64,000 bases of DNA from Erythrocercus mccallii. Lineage: Eukaryota > Chordata > Aves > Passeriformes > Dicruridae. The first letter of the stretch is position 1; each line of letters starts with the position of its first letter. This document shows positions 46,071-57,431 of this stretch, piece by piece. The DNA lies in assembly GCA_013397435.1 (NCBI GenBank), contig VZRG01002034.1:62001-126000 (forward strand), in the 5' to 3' direction. The notes under the pieces are model-generated. The model was not told the DNA's origin and did no database searches. It saw only the letters and a list, made by a program, of their open reading frames with translations. Both the position numbers and the translations under genes were made by a program.

Positions 46071-48598
46071 GAGAAACACCTGATCTTACTCTTGCTTTCC
46101 TGAATAAATGTAGAGACAATTGAGTTGAAAAGGTCAGAACAAATATGTGTTACCTCAGCTTTTCAACATGTAATATTCAACTGCAGTTGAGTATCCAAAG
46201 TGAAATAATTCAGACTTTCTGCACCACAAGAAATTATTGGCATTTCTGTGCTCCTAATTTGGAGGTGACAAAGTTCCCAATCATATTTTTTTCACCTTCT
46301 CCCAAGAAAACAGGATTTCTGTTTTTCAGACAGTTCTGGCAGTGTGTGGCCCTATGTGGTGTTTGAAAGCTTCATCCTTGCTTTGGCATGGGAAGGATGC
46401 CCTTCCTGTTCTACGTGGTCATTGGCTCTGGATTTATCTCTCAGAAACTGCCAGGCTAGTGCTAGCCCTTTACAATGACACACCCACCAAACAGAGTGAC
46501 AGCAATGTGGGCTAGACTCCTTTGGGTATGTGGCACAGCCAGGCTTGTCTGGAAGTGAGGAAGGAAATGTAGCAGGCAGGCCATGTTTCTTGATGAAGAG
46601 GTCTGACCATTATTCCTTCAGGGATAAACCCAGGCTAACAACTTATTTCATATCTGTTAGTGCCAATCTGGCATCTGAGGGGCTGTGAGAGCTCTGCTGC
46701 TGTGAGCCTGCATTGGATTCAGGCAGCTGACCTCAAGGTGAAAATCTCTCTATCCCATTATACGCCCCCTGAGACACCCAGGCTCCATCTACTTTGTTTT
46801 CTCTGCTTCCTGTCATTTATTTTCATCTCTTGTTTTAATCTCCTTAGCATGTCCTGTGTGCCCATCAAAGAGATGCTTTCTGTGCAATCTAGCAAGCACA
46901 TTAATGGGGTTCCTTCCTCTCCACCTCTGGGTATCAGTGGTAGTTTTTGGCCACTTGTCAAATATTTCCATAAAGATTATCTTTCAGGGTTTCACATAAT
47001 CACATTAACAGGGCAGATATTAAATAGAAGTGAGGAAAAGGTGTTCAGAGGGAATGAGGAAAGAGAGAGCAGTTCTAGAAAATGGTTCAGTTCTTTCGTT
47101 GAGAGGAAGAGACAACTGGGGCAGATGATTGCTGGATTTGTTTCCACACCAAGACTGAGAAATAAATAAACCAAGCTAAGGTTGAGTGACTTTAGCCCTG
47201 TTAAAGCTGGGATGCAAATAGTCTGCATAAATTGCCCAGAAATTTTATTTTGCAGGTAAATGGGGGAAAAAAGTCCCCAAGGTTATGCTACAAAAATGCA
47301 GAGCAGCTGGGAAGAATAAACCTTGTCAGTATAAAAGGCTTTACTCATTAGGAAAGAATGACCTTCATTTTTTGTAGGGCAGGCCTTTGTTAGGGCTTTC
47401 TGGACTACTGTGGGACCTAAGTGAGGCTTCTTTTCACATCTGGCTTTGCACAACATGTCCCTGCAGAGCACAAGGTGCTCCTGAGGCTGTCAGTGGCAGA
47501 AGCCCATGGGGCTGGTTGCAAGGTTCAGCTAAAAGACCCTGTTGTTTATTTTCTGGTGCCTGAAGGGAATCAGCTGTATTCAAGGTGAGGAACGTCAGCT
47601 CTGATTCCTCTTGTATCAATCTGCCCACAACTCATTAGCTTATATGTAAACTTTGGATTTTAAATAAACAGCAGTACACCCTGATTTCATATCATATAAT
47701 GTATTTGAACATATATATGTTTTTGTTGTGAACTGGAATTCACATCGTTAAAGACAGCTCTGCTTTTTAACACTTACCAATGCCTTCTATTTTTGGTAAG
47801 GCTCCAGATGTTTTCTTCTCATGAAGTAAGACTTGCATCTGGAGCTACTGCTTCTCCAGCTACCTACCTATTTATATTCCTTATGCTAGGAAATAGCTTT
47901 ACAGGATCTTGCTGCTGTCCCTTGATGTTTTAAGGGGCAGTTCTACACTTGGATGCTTTATTCCAAATACTTTGTCCAGGTAGATGAATACCAGTATATT
48001 CAACATTGCTGATTGTTCTACTTGCTTAGTTGAGGAAAGGTGAAAAAAAGACAACCTGAGAAAAAGAAAGTGAATGATTTAACATGATTTTTTGCTTGTG
48101 CTGTGCAAATTGTGTTGTTTAAAGTTGTTGATGGTACAAAATTTGCTGAATTCTTGGTTAAATAGTAACATGTGGGAGGTGCCTGTAATTTCCATGCGAC
48201 ACTTGATACAATTCCTAAGTATTGTCTGAGGTCTTTACAACTTTTCTGCTCCACCAACTCTTGCATAAACATCTAACTGGAGAATTTACTTGCAGCATAT
48301 TTTCTCCAGGTGTCTTCAGTGGTGGAGGGAATTAGGCAGTTCTTCTACTCCGATGACTCTGTACACCTGGGGATGCAAAGGGCTTTGACTTTTGGCCTCA
48401 CTCTGCCACGGTGGCTCTGAATGCCAGTCCTTTGCCATTCCCGTGAGGTTTGAAGCAGCACTTCAAATACCCTGGCATGCCGCTGCTCCTGGGTTGTACC
48501 TAATGATGTCATCTTGAGGTGACTTCCAAACTGCTCTTCTGCCATCTTTCTTCCCTATTTACAGTAGTTTCTGATTTGGGAAGAGTGCTAACTGAGGT
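46071..48598. other. Noncoding DNA, no gene recognised
   Basis: A forward frame from 46660 to 47169 is open for 169 codons but begins at GTG, has a chance-like hydrophobic stretch, and resembles nothing known. Minus-strand frames overlap it. Nothing else stands out. Confidence 0.6.
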
Positions 48599-48639
48599 GG
48601 GGGGCTGGTGGGACTATCGGTGGGTGAGTTTGAGAGGGG
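48599..48639 (+). other. Loose G-quadruplex motif, plus strand
   Basis: Four G runs (starting 48599, about 48609, 48622 and 48636) with loops of about 5 to 11 bases. Longer loops than the canonical pattern make it weaker than the motif at 23726. Confidence 0.4.
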
Positions 48640-50875
48640 CAGGCACAAGCAAGATGGGGAGAGTGCTGTTAGCAGAGGCCTGGTGGGAGCTGAACTTTGT
48701 GCCCTGGAGCATCAGAAACAGGAAGGCAGAGAAGAATGCCTGAAAAGATGGGAAAACTATAAAATGCTAAAGGAAATGGATGCTGAAAAGGAGGGGAAGG
48801 GTTGCAGTTTGGAGTCTTGCCAAATGACTGCAGTGCAAGTTGCATAGCTGGTGTTGCTCTGAGACCAACCAGGACCCAGATACGCTATGGCATCCATCCC
48901 ATGCAGACTGGAGCTGGTAGCCACACAACATGGAAACTCTGCCACAGCTGCCAGAACGCAAATATTTCACAGTTTGCACTAATTTTTGTTGTGTGGGTAG
49001 ATTATTTTGCCTAGAAAATATGTTTTTCTTAACTAAGCAAATATTTTTTGGGTTTGTCTGACCTGGCTGTTGATGCCAAAGATATCACAGGATGAATAGA
49101 CCTTTATGTATATCATTAATCAGGATAGTAAAGAAGGCAAGGAAATACTGAACAGTCCTAATCCCAGTTGCTCTTCTGCATCATTTCCAAGTAGGAGGGC
49201 CAGGTTTGCCCCCGGCCTGAGTCTGTGAAGTCTAAATGAAAAATTTTATTACATAAATCTGAAAAATATTTTCAGACTTTCTTAGTAATGTGGTGGGTTT
49301 TGTTTGCATGGGGTTTTTTGCCCCTCTCCTTTTTTTTTAATGTGGCCAGCATTGGAAATATTGTATGTCTGAGTACAAAATCACACAAATCAAAGGTAGG
49401 ATAATAAAAGCCACACTTTCACCAAGTGAATGAGATAAAACAGGCCAAGAAGGAGCTTGTTAATAGAAATTTTGACTTGGATATCTCCTCAATCATCTGC
49501 ATGTAGCAAGTCTGAGTTTCATAACTCTGTGAATACTAAACATTATGTTTTGTCAACAACCACAAAAGCCTTTTAACACAGGTTTAATTATGAAACTCAG
49601 AAAAATGGTTTCATTCTGAAAAGAAAGTAATAAACAGCACTTCAGTAGAAAGAGATTGTTTCACAGCTGAGAAGAACCATACAAAAAAACTTTTTATTAT
49701 GTTAGGAAGAACATTTGAATAATGGATGCTGTTGTTTTTATATTGTGCATTGTGATTAGTACTGGAGAAAGTACTTAGATAAGTTTAGGTCACTTGCAAT
49801 AAAGAAAGCACTTATGCACATGATATAACTTTATGCAGGTATTAAAAATATCTCTGGTCCCTAGAGGATTTACTGAATTGAATTCAGTATTTGTCAGTAA
49901 ATGGTATGAAAAGCTACTTCCATATACACACAGCTTGAGTCCTCAAAACCAAATGTGAAAGAGAAATATTTCTATGATTCTTGCATTTAATTGCATGATA
50001 GAGGAAAAAAAGAACAGTTGTAAAGAGAGTAAAAATAATTCCCCGTAGAATAATTTTAGCTTTTGAGCCCAGATAAAGAGCTCATGGGTAATAGAACAGG
50101 AGAGTATTTACAAGAAGAAACAGAAAACCAACAGAAAACAAAAAGGGTAAAAAGTGGGGGTTTTAAACCTTTGTCTTGGGAAGTTTAGCTGATTATCCAG
50201 TGTGGTATCTGAAAAGTGTCTTAAATCAGGCTTCTGTCCAACCTTCAGTGCACCTTTGTGCAGCTGAAGGAATTCTTGGAGTGTAGCAGTATCATTTACA
50301 ATAATAAAGGACCACTAAGCCTGGCACTTCAGAAACTCAGATCGCCCTCTCTCCCTCTTGAGCAGTTCTCCATCTTGAGTAACAACCCTCTAAGTGTTAT
50401 TTGTAATGAGAGTCAAGGCATTCCTACATACACCTGGATTTCAATCTTTGTGGCTTCTACTTCAGTTTTCAAGGGAAAACGTTAATGTATAAAAATGCCC
50501 TCTGACAGATTCAGGGCATGACTCTCCTACATCTCTTGAATCAAGCAGAATAATACCTCCTGTGGTGTTATTCTCAAGAATATGAAAGTCAATATCAGCA
50601 CCAGCCAGCCTGGAGGAAAGCAGAGACCTGGGAAAGTAGGAAGATATCTAAGCAAAAGCAAGTATGTGGATTAAATGTTATTTACAAAGCAAAGAGCTCT
50701 GACAGCCCATGCTATAAAGCCCCCATTTGGGGGAGTAGGTCCAAGCTTTCTTGGTTGTCCCTAAATTTTTCTTCAGTTTTGGAAATGTGTCTGCATACAC
50801 ACATCAACCTTTTTAATCTCCTTGAAAAGGGGAAATTTTGGGTTCCATGATGAGTCACTGTATGCCTTTTTAGTT
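48640..50875. other. Noncoding DNA, no gene recognised
   Basis: Purine-rich to about 48820, then AT-rich. GGGGTTTTTTGCCCC near 49310-49325 is a small hairpin-like word followed by a T run. No gene recognised. Confidence 0.6.
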
Positions 50876-50899
50876 AAAAAAACCAACCCCCCACCAAAC
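50876..50899 (+). repeat. Short A/C-only tract
   Basis: The plus strand is only A and C here, with A7 and C6 runs. Same type as the larger tracts at 18500 and 53041. Confidence 0.65.
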
Positions 50900-53040
50900 T
50901 TTAAGGTAAATAAAGAAGCAGGTTATCCTGTGTGTTTGTGTGGCACTGAGCACAGAGAGTTCACAATTCAGAATGAGACAAGAGTAACACAAAGTACAGC
51001 CAGGAGGGAGTCAGTGATCAAACTTACACCTGCTTTGCCTGTACGTTTATGTATTTGTTGCAAAACATACATCCCAATTCTTTTCTTGTACCTATATAGG
51101 CATGAGAAGTCTCCATGGTAAACAGAACAATACTAGAGGAAGCAAGGAAACAAGCTGGGCTTGTCTTGGTTTGGGGTAAATTTTGGGAGGAAACTTTTGA
51201 ACGGGGTCTCTCTAGAAAAACAAATTCAAGTGTCTCCTCTTCCAATTGGCTAGCGAAAAGACTTCTTTGGAGAAAAGTGGAAAACTTGTTTATTTAACAA
51301 GCAAAGTGTTCACAAGCATTAAAAAAATTTAATATTAAACAATATAATCTTTTGCTGTTCTTAAGAGATGGCAAATTCAGAAAGTCCCTTCGTGGGGTGT
51401 AGTTCAGCTCACTCAGTCTCATCAGTCCCTCCGGCACTGAAATGCAGCGTCCCCGCCCTGGTGAACTGCAGGTGTGAGCTTCTGGTTTTAGCAGCAAAAA
51501 AAAACCAACTAAAAGCCAAGGAGATCTCTGTCCCGCTGTCTGACCCTGCTGCAGACCACACGGTCCAGGAGCAGGAATGTGGAGGAGTGAGTGCAGTTTC
51601 TGCAAACAAACTGCATGCTTCTTTTTCCCTCTCTTTTGCTCTCAGAACCAGTCTTTAAGGTGCAGAACTTAATATCCAGCACAAACAGAACAGACTACTG
51701 GGGATTCAAGCATCATAAAGCCACCCTAGGACAGCTATTTATAGTTGCTCTGTTACCAATAACTCCTTCAACAGCTTGCCCAGATTAGACATAATTGTGT
51801 ATTTATACTCTCTGGGAGAGTGGTTCTGAATAATTTTGTCTCTTTTCATAAGATGCTACTATAAAATCTGTATTTGTAACTGGATTCTACACATCCTATT
51901 ACATGGATACTTTAATAATAATTACTTTGACCTCTGTTTGACTACTGTGTAAAGAGAAAGGGGGCTTCTTCCAGGAACATAATCCTCTTAATTTATCAGG
52001 AGAAAATAATTTTGGTTTAACTTTATTTCTCTCCAGTTACTGTAACATTTGTCTTGTTCCTAGGGTCCTTTTATAAGAGGAAATGATCTTTCTGTGTGAG
52101 CTTTTTTTCCCTTGAAATCTTCTCCCAGACTTTCTACCAACAGACAGAGTAGAAACCCTGACATGCTGAAAAACAACAAAAAACTCAGGTTCCTACAACT
52201 ATCCTGCCAGTCTGTGGTCAGGTGCAGAACAGCACAGCTGCCTGCCTTTTCCTTGGGGCAGGCAGGGGAAGGATTTTGTGTGGTGCTTCATTCTGCAGAG
52301 GGAACACTGCTAGCAGTGTTTAATGTGGAGCAGCACCCACGTTAACTGTGACTGCAGATTTGGCAGAGGAGGACAGTTCACACTGTGCCAGGAGACCCAT
52401 TCTCTGCTTCTCCTGCAGCAGGTCAGAGGGGCAACCACCTTGCTGAGACCACAGGCCTTCCTGGCACTGCTGTTCCCTTTTTCACCTTCCTTCTGGCTTG
52501 CCTAATTACAGTGTGAGCTCTTCAGGGCAGTCTCTGCTTCCATGTGCCCAGTGCAGTGGAGCTCTGATGTGGGTTAGGGCCCTGGGCACTGAATGCAGTA
52601 GAAGTCATTAATAGGTCAAGAGAGAACTTTTGAAGTATGTGGTAAGGATGGAGAATGTGCAAAAAGCCTGAAAATTCCCAAATGTTTACTAACCTGAGCT
52701 CAGAGCAAAGTGTTCTTTGAAATCTTTGAAAGATCTTGGCTTAATACTTTGATGTTGCTTCTTTTTCCTGACGGTGGATTGGTGGGTTTGACCAGTCACT
52801 CTGCTTCCCTCTTTTCCTCCCTTCTGTCATTATTCCCTGACAAAAATCCTCTGGATGGTAGAGGGCTTTGGTTTCCAGGGAAGAGTGTCACGTCCAGTAA
52901 AGGAACTGGGTTGTCCACTTCTCCACCGCCGCCCTCTGGAATCCACCAGCCCAGAGGAGCACAATGGAGCAGACACTTTCTATTACAGTAAAGCAAACCT
53001 ATTGACAATGCCAGTGATTCCCATATTGTATTCAACCTTT
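50900..53040. other. Noncoding DNA, no gene recognised
   Basis: Overlapping frames on both strands, none recognisable. 51400-51560 and 52190-52500 are somewhat GC-richer. No RNA gene or transposon recognised. Confidence 0.6.
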
Positions 53041-53102
53041 AAAAACCAAACAAAAGTCAGAAACAAAGCAAAAAAAACCACCCCAAAACAAACAAAACCC
53101 CC
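53041..53102 (+). repeat. A/C-rich low-complexity tract
   Basis: Almost entirely A and C on the plus strand with AAAC and CAAAA units, with one short interruption near 53055-53060 and one G near 53068. Confidence 0.75.
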
Positions 53103-54823
53103 TGTAGCTAAAACCTTTACAATGATGACATCAGGGCAGAGGCTTCTCTCACCTCACTGGAAGAGGGGACAGGGAAGGTGCTGCATTGCAATGAGCGTGT
53201 TACGTGCTGCATAAGCAGGCACTCATCTGCTGGTACCCATGAGGGAACTAATGTTCCCTTGTTTCCCCGTCCCTCCACTGCCAGCTAATCTGTGCCTGCC
53301 TGTCTAATTTCCTGGCAACTGTTCTAATGTACAGGCTAATAATTTTTGCAGCAATCCTGGGAGACGTCAGTGTGCAGGCTAAATATGAGGTTGTAGGGTC
53401 CAAAGGAGGATTAATTAGGGGAACTGTGGCATCTGAATAGGGAGAGCTTTTGAGAAACACTTCATCCAGGTGGTGTGAGCAGTCCAGATAAGCACCCAAA
53501 TATTTCTGTGAAGAACTGGGATGTCATCCCTAATTGAAGTTCAACCGCTACTAGGTCCCCTTGATGATTTCTCCTCCTTTCTTCCTCAGAGTATCTTGTT
53601 TTTTGTTGTTTCAACTATAACTTAATGAAAACACATTTGAAAGTAAAATCACAGATTTCTCAGGGACTCTGACCCTTAGGGGCAGCCATGGAGATACTGC
53701 AGAAGGAGCTGAGTACACAAGCTCCTGTTAATTAGAGCAGAGTAAATGATTCATAGGAAATAATTTATTCAATTAATTTAGCCTCTCTTTCTTTTGCAAA
53801 TTATCTGTGAAAAGTTTGCAGTTTTATTGCATTCAGCTGCTAGACAGTAAATGATTTCTCTGCATGTAGTTGACCTCTATGTGGCTTGAAATGTAAGGTC
53901 TGGCTTTTAGTTTTTCAGTGGACAGGGGTACTGGAATTAGTGTTCTTCCTTGATTAAACAACCGACTTTTAGTATGTGCCTTGAAAAACTGATGTTCATT
54001 TTTACAAATGTAGAGGTGACCTTCCACAAACCTTATTAACCATGGCATAGAAATATCTCTGCCAGTGAACCCATTTAATAGAACAATGATCTGGAAAGTC
54101 TGTCCAGCACTTACCCTCCAGTGTCCGACATGGTGTGTCTTTGTGAGCCTTCCCCTCTGGCATGCTCAGGGAATTTTCACTCTTTCTCCTTCACTAGTCC
54201 TGTGCAGAGTCCTTTACTTAAGCTTCTCTCCACGTGGAAGCAACCTCTCCAGAATATCAATTGTCTGATCAAAGCAGCCATGAAGCACAGTTGTTAAAGT
54301 CAAAGTCATAAAATTCATTGTCAATAATCTGATGCCTATTTGCTGAAGTCCTTGCCAGCAAGGTGGGTATTTATTCACTGAAAAACATTCACAATGCTTA
54401 CCATTTTCCACAATAAAGATTACAGAATACTTCACAAGCAGGAGAAAATCCTAAATAGTACCTGTAATGACCCTCCACCACCAAGCAAACAGCCCTGCTC
54501 CATAACCTTGCAGCATTTCTGTTTGCCTGACTTCCACACACAGGATAAACTAAATTGACACAGACCTCAGGTGTGGGCAATCTATCTGTCCTGGTTTAGA
54601 GTAGGGTCGTTGTCTCCAGCAGACTTCTGCTGCCCTGGGAACAGGGAGATCTGAAAAGCCCATGGCATCCAAGCATGGGGCTGTAACTCTGAGCTCAAGG
54701 TAACGTTAGTTTCAGCTTTTCACACTCCATCAAAAAGCATTTTTAAAGAGGGACGGTATTGCATGAAAATTAATGCATGGGAGCATTCTTGTAACAGGTG
54801 CATAATATTTCAGTAATAGGCTT
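53103..54823. other. Noncoding DNA, no gene recognised
   Basis: No gene recognised. 53740-53850 is AT-rich with AATTAATTTA-type words and could be regulatory DNA, but this cannot be judged from one sequence. Confidence 0.6.
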
Positions 54824-55141
54824 GTGGGATGTTTATTCACTAGCCAAATTCATTTATCAGGTATTGAATTCAAAGGATTTCCCAACAGGATATCTGCAGA
54901 GATTAGTGAGCTAGGCAAATGTGCTTTGAACAAACACATCCTTTCATCAGGCAGTCATTTGGATAATTCCAGCATCAACATGCTTGCTGCTGGAATGGGT
55001 CTGCTGGTAATTGCATTAACTATTTTTCCTGTGGTTGTATGTATCTGTGCCTTTAGATCCAACAAGGACAGACTTTGGCCTGCAGCCTGTCAGTCAAGAG
55101 CACACATGCAGTTTGGGCCAGCTCAGTCTTGCCCAAGGTAA
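54824..55141 (+). other. Open frame with a membrane-like segment, unsupported
   Basis: A frame beginning at GTG stays open for 105 codons. Near residues 54-78 it has a 22-residue strongly hydrophobic stretch (AAGMGLLVIALTIFPVVVC) preceded by a potential N-glycosylation site (NSS) and followed by RSNKDR, the pattern of a single-pass membrane segment. It ends near an AAG/GTAACC donor-like word and has acceptor-like TAG and CAG words upstream. I do not recognise the product. T-rich DNA gives hydrophobic stretches by chance, so this is not annotated as a gene. Confidence 0.15.
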
Positions 55142-57388
55142 CCTTTCTTGCCTGGAAAGACCTGCTCTATAAAAAAAAACACCCAAACAACTTTGCCAGC
55201 ACAGGTTGACAATATCTTTTTTGAAAAATAATTGAAGAAAATTTGCCTCCAAGATGTAAGAACATTGTATTTCAAAATACTTTATAATAAAGTACCCTTC
55301 ATTTTCATATTCTTGGTTTTTTTAGTAGTACTTTGATTTTGTTCTTGAAGTTGAAAATAAAATTAAAATTGGTTTTACCAAGAGAAATTTCTCATCTGAC
55401 TTTACCCTTGAAACTTTAAATAGATTGTCATTTTGATGGAGAACAGGAATCAATACTGAAATAAGAGGAATTACCATGGATTGAAAACTTCAGAAGTTCA
55501 TCTTTAAGATGACAAGTCATTCAACAGATATATTAGAACCCATATTTTATTATCAGATTAATGAAGAAATAGTAAAAGTTTTGTTAGTCTTGTTCCAGCA
55601 ACAAAGTGGCCAATTTCTTTTCTTATCTGCTGTATCCTATAATACTTCTGGTCTTAAACACTGCAGTAACTAATTATGGAAAAACTAATCAGCTTGGCTT
55701 ATTAAATGGCCGATTACCTTTCAACAAATGATTTTTTTCTCTTTTTAGATGTCTGGTCTAATATAATGAGTCTCTATTTGAGACACATGAAGTAAAGAAC
55801 CATAATTCTTCCATTGATTTTTGAAAGTGTAGGTCACCATATAAAATGTATAAAAGCTTAAATCCTGTAATGACTTAAATGTGGTTATTCTGTGCCTTGA
55901 ACTATAGAAGTAGAGACAAAACTGAGGATTTAAGGGTTAGTATATAACTTTTCAACTCAGTGTGTGGGGGTTTTGTCATATTTTTTGAGCTTTTTAAATT
56001 ATGGAGGGCTGAAAGAACATTCAATAAATTTATTTTTGAGTATACCAGTGCTTCCCTGCCTCATGAAACTAAATCTTATCCAGCCTTCAGCGTGAAGAGA
56101 ACCAGGGCCATGGAGACAGCACAAAAGCAAGAAGGACTCTGAGAAACAGAAAAGGGGAGCAAGGAGGGTGAAAGTGTTTGGAGATTCGGGAAGATGGTTA
56201 ACATGCTTGAGGTTTTCATTCCTTTTAAATGTTTTTTTTTTCTTTTCATTTTTTGGGGGATATTTTTGTTGTTGTTGTTATTTGTAAAGCATAATATTTT
56301 ACTGTGAAAGCAATGAGTCTCTCCCAGCAAGCCCCTTCCCTTGTTTGCATCCTTTGGAGGTCACTAGCTGCTCATGCACACTACTGAGCGGAGGGCAGAG
56401 TCCTTCTTGTGTTCATTCTAAGAACACAAGAGCAGGTGTCTCAAGCTCTGAGCCTCAAGTTGAGTGCTGCAGGTCCCAGGAAAGGTGAGATGTGATACAC
56501 ATCTGCTCCAAGGATGCGTGTCAGCTGTGTGCTCCACATCTGAGTTCAAGTCTACATTGCCCCAAGAGCTCTGCTATGAGCTCAGGGTTGTTCTTGACTG
56601 CAGGCATTGCATGTGCCCACCTCAGTGCATAGGAGTGGCACGAGAGGGGAGTGACAGCTTTTCATACACAGTTCTGCCACGGTGATTGCACAGACAGGTA
56701 GGACATCACCACCTCATCTTCCCCTGCCAGACAGTCCTCAGAGGGCCATGATGTCTTGGCTCATCCCACCATGATTTGCCCCGGTGTTCCCAGGCTGGGC
56801 TGTCCTTGGGGACCAGGACTTTGTGCCCCACATGCCCAACCATGGGCAATGGGTAAGAGGCAGCAGGGGAGAATGCTGGCCATTGTCACGCTCTCCATCA
56901 CGAGCAGACTCCTCTGGATGTCTCTGGCATGGAAGCAAGTGCATGCAGGAGCCCTTCAGCAAGGAGGAAAGGAAAGCCAGAGCTCACTGCTGCTTTCTGT
57001 CATGGAGAGGTTAAAAGCAACGTGCCAACTGACAAGCAGCAGCTGCAAGGAAATTTCCCCATCACTACCATCACTTTTTTTTTTTTTTAAAGACAGCAAC
57101 ATTTTAATCAACTTGGGCTGAGCATGAAAGTCTGAGTGGGAGGTTGGAGGAATATCTGGGGAGGGGAGGAGGAACAGAAGAATGGCTGGCTGCTGGCACA
57201 TGTCTGAGCTGAGGGATGCTCTCTGCCTAGGAGGACAGTTAACCTACACAAAATGTTCTGGCTTCTTGCCTGTATCAGCCACATCATGCTGCTCCAGCCT
57301 TTTGTGCCAGATCCCTGAGATGGTGACTGTCACTCTGACAGAGGGAGAGAGAAGGAGAAAAGATAGAAAAGATAAGGGGGGAAAAAAG
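55142..57388. other. Noncoding DNA, no gene recognised
   Basis: Contains a small A/C tract (55171-55190), a splice-acceptor-like T/C run ending TTTTTAG at 55748 with an early stop after it, a GTTGTTGTTGTT run near 56267-56279, and a T14 run at 57075-57088. 56460-57000 is GC-richer with overlapping frames. No gene recognised. Confidence 0.6.
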
Positions 57389-57431
57389 CAAAACAAACCC
57401 ACAAACCCACCAAACCTAACACCACAACCCA
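57389..57431 (+). repeat. A/C-rich low-complexity tract
   Basis: Nearly A/C-only plus strand with ACAAACCCAC-type units, following a purine-rich GA segment (57340-57385). Same type as the tracts at 18500 and 53041. Confidence 0.7.

Noticed and set aside
46660..47169. 169-codon forward frame
   Set aside because: It starts at GTG, overlaps minus-strand frames and resembles no known protein. A frame of this length is within chance for six frames of 64 kb.
55738..55780. Acceptor-like T/C run ending TTTTTAG followed by ATG
   Set aside because: The frame from that ATG stops after five codons.
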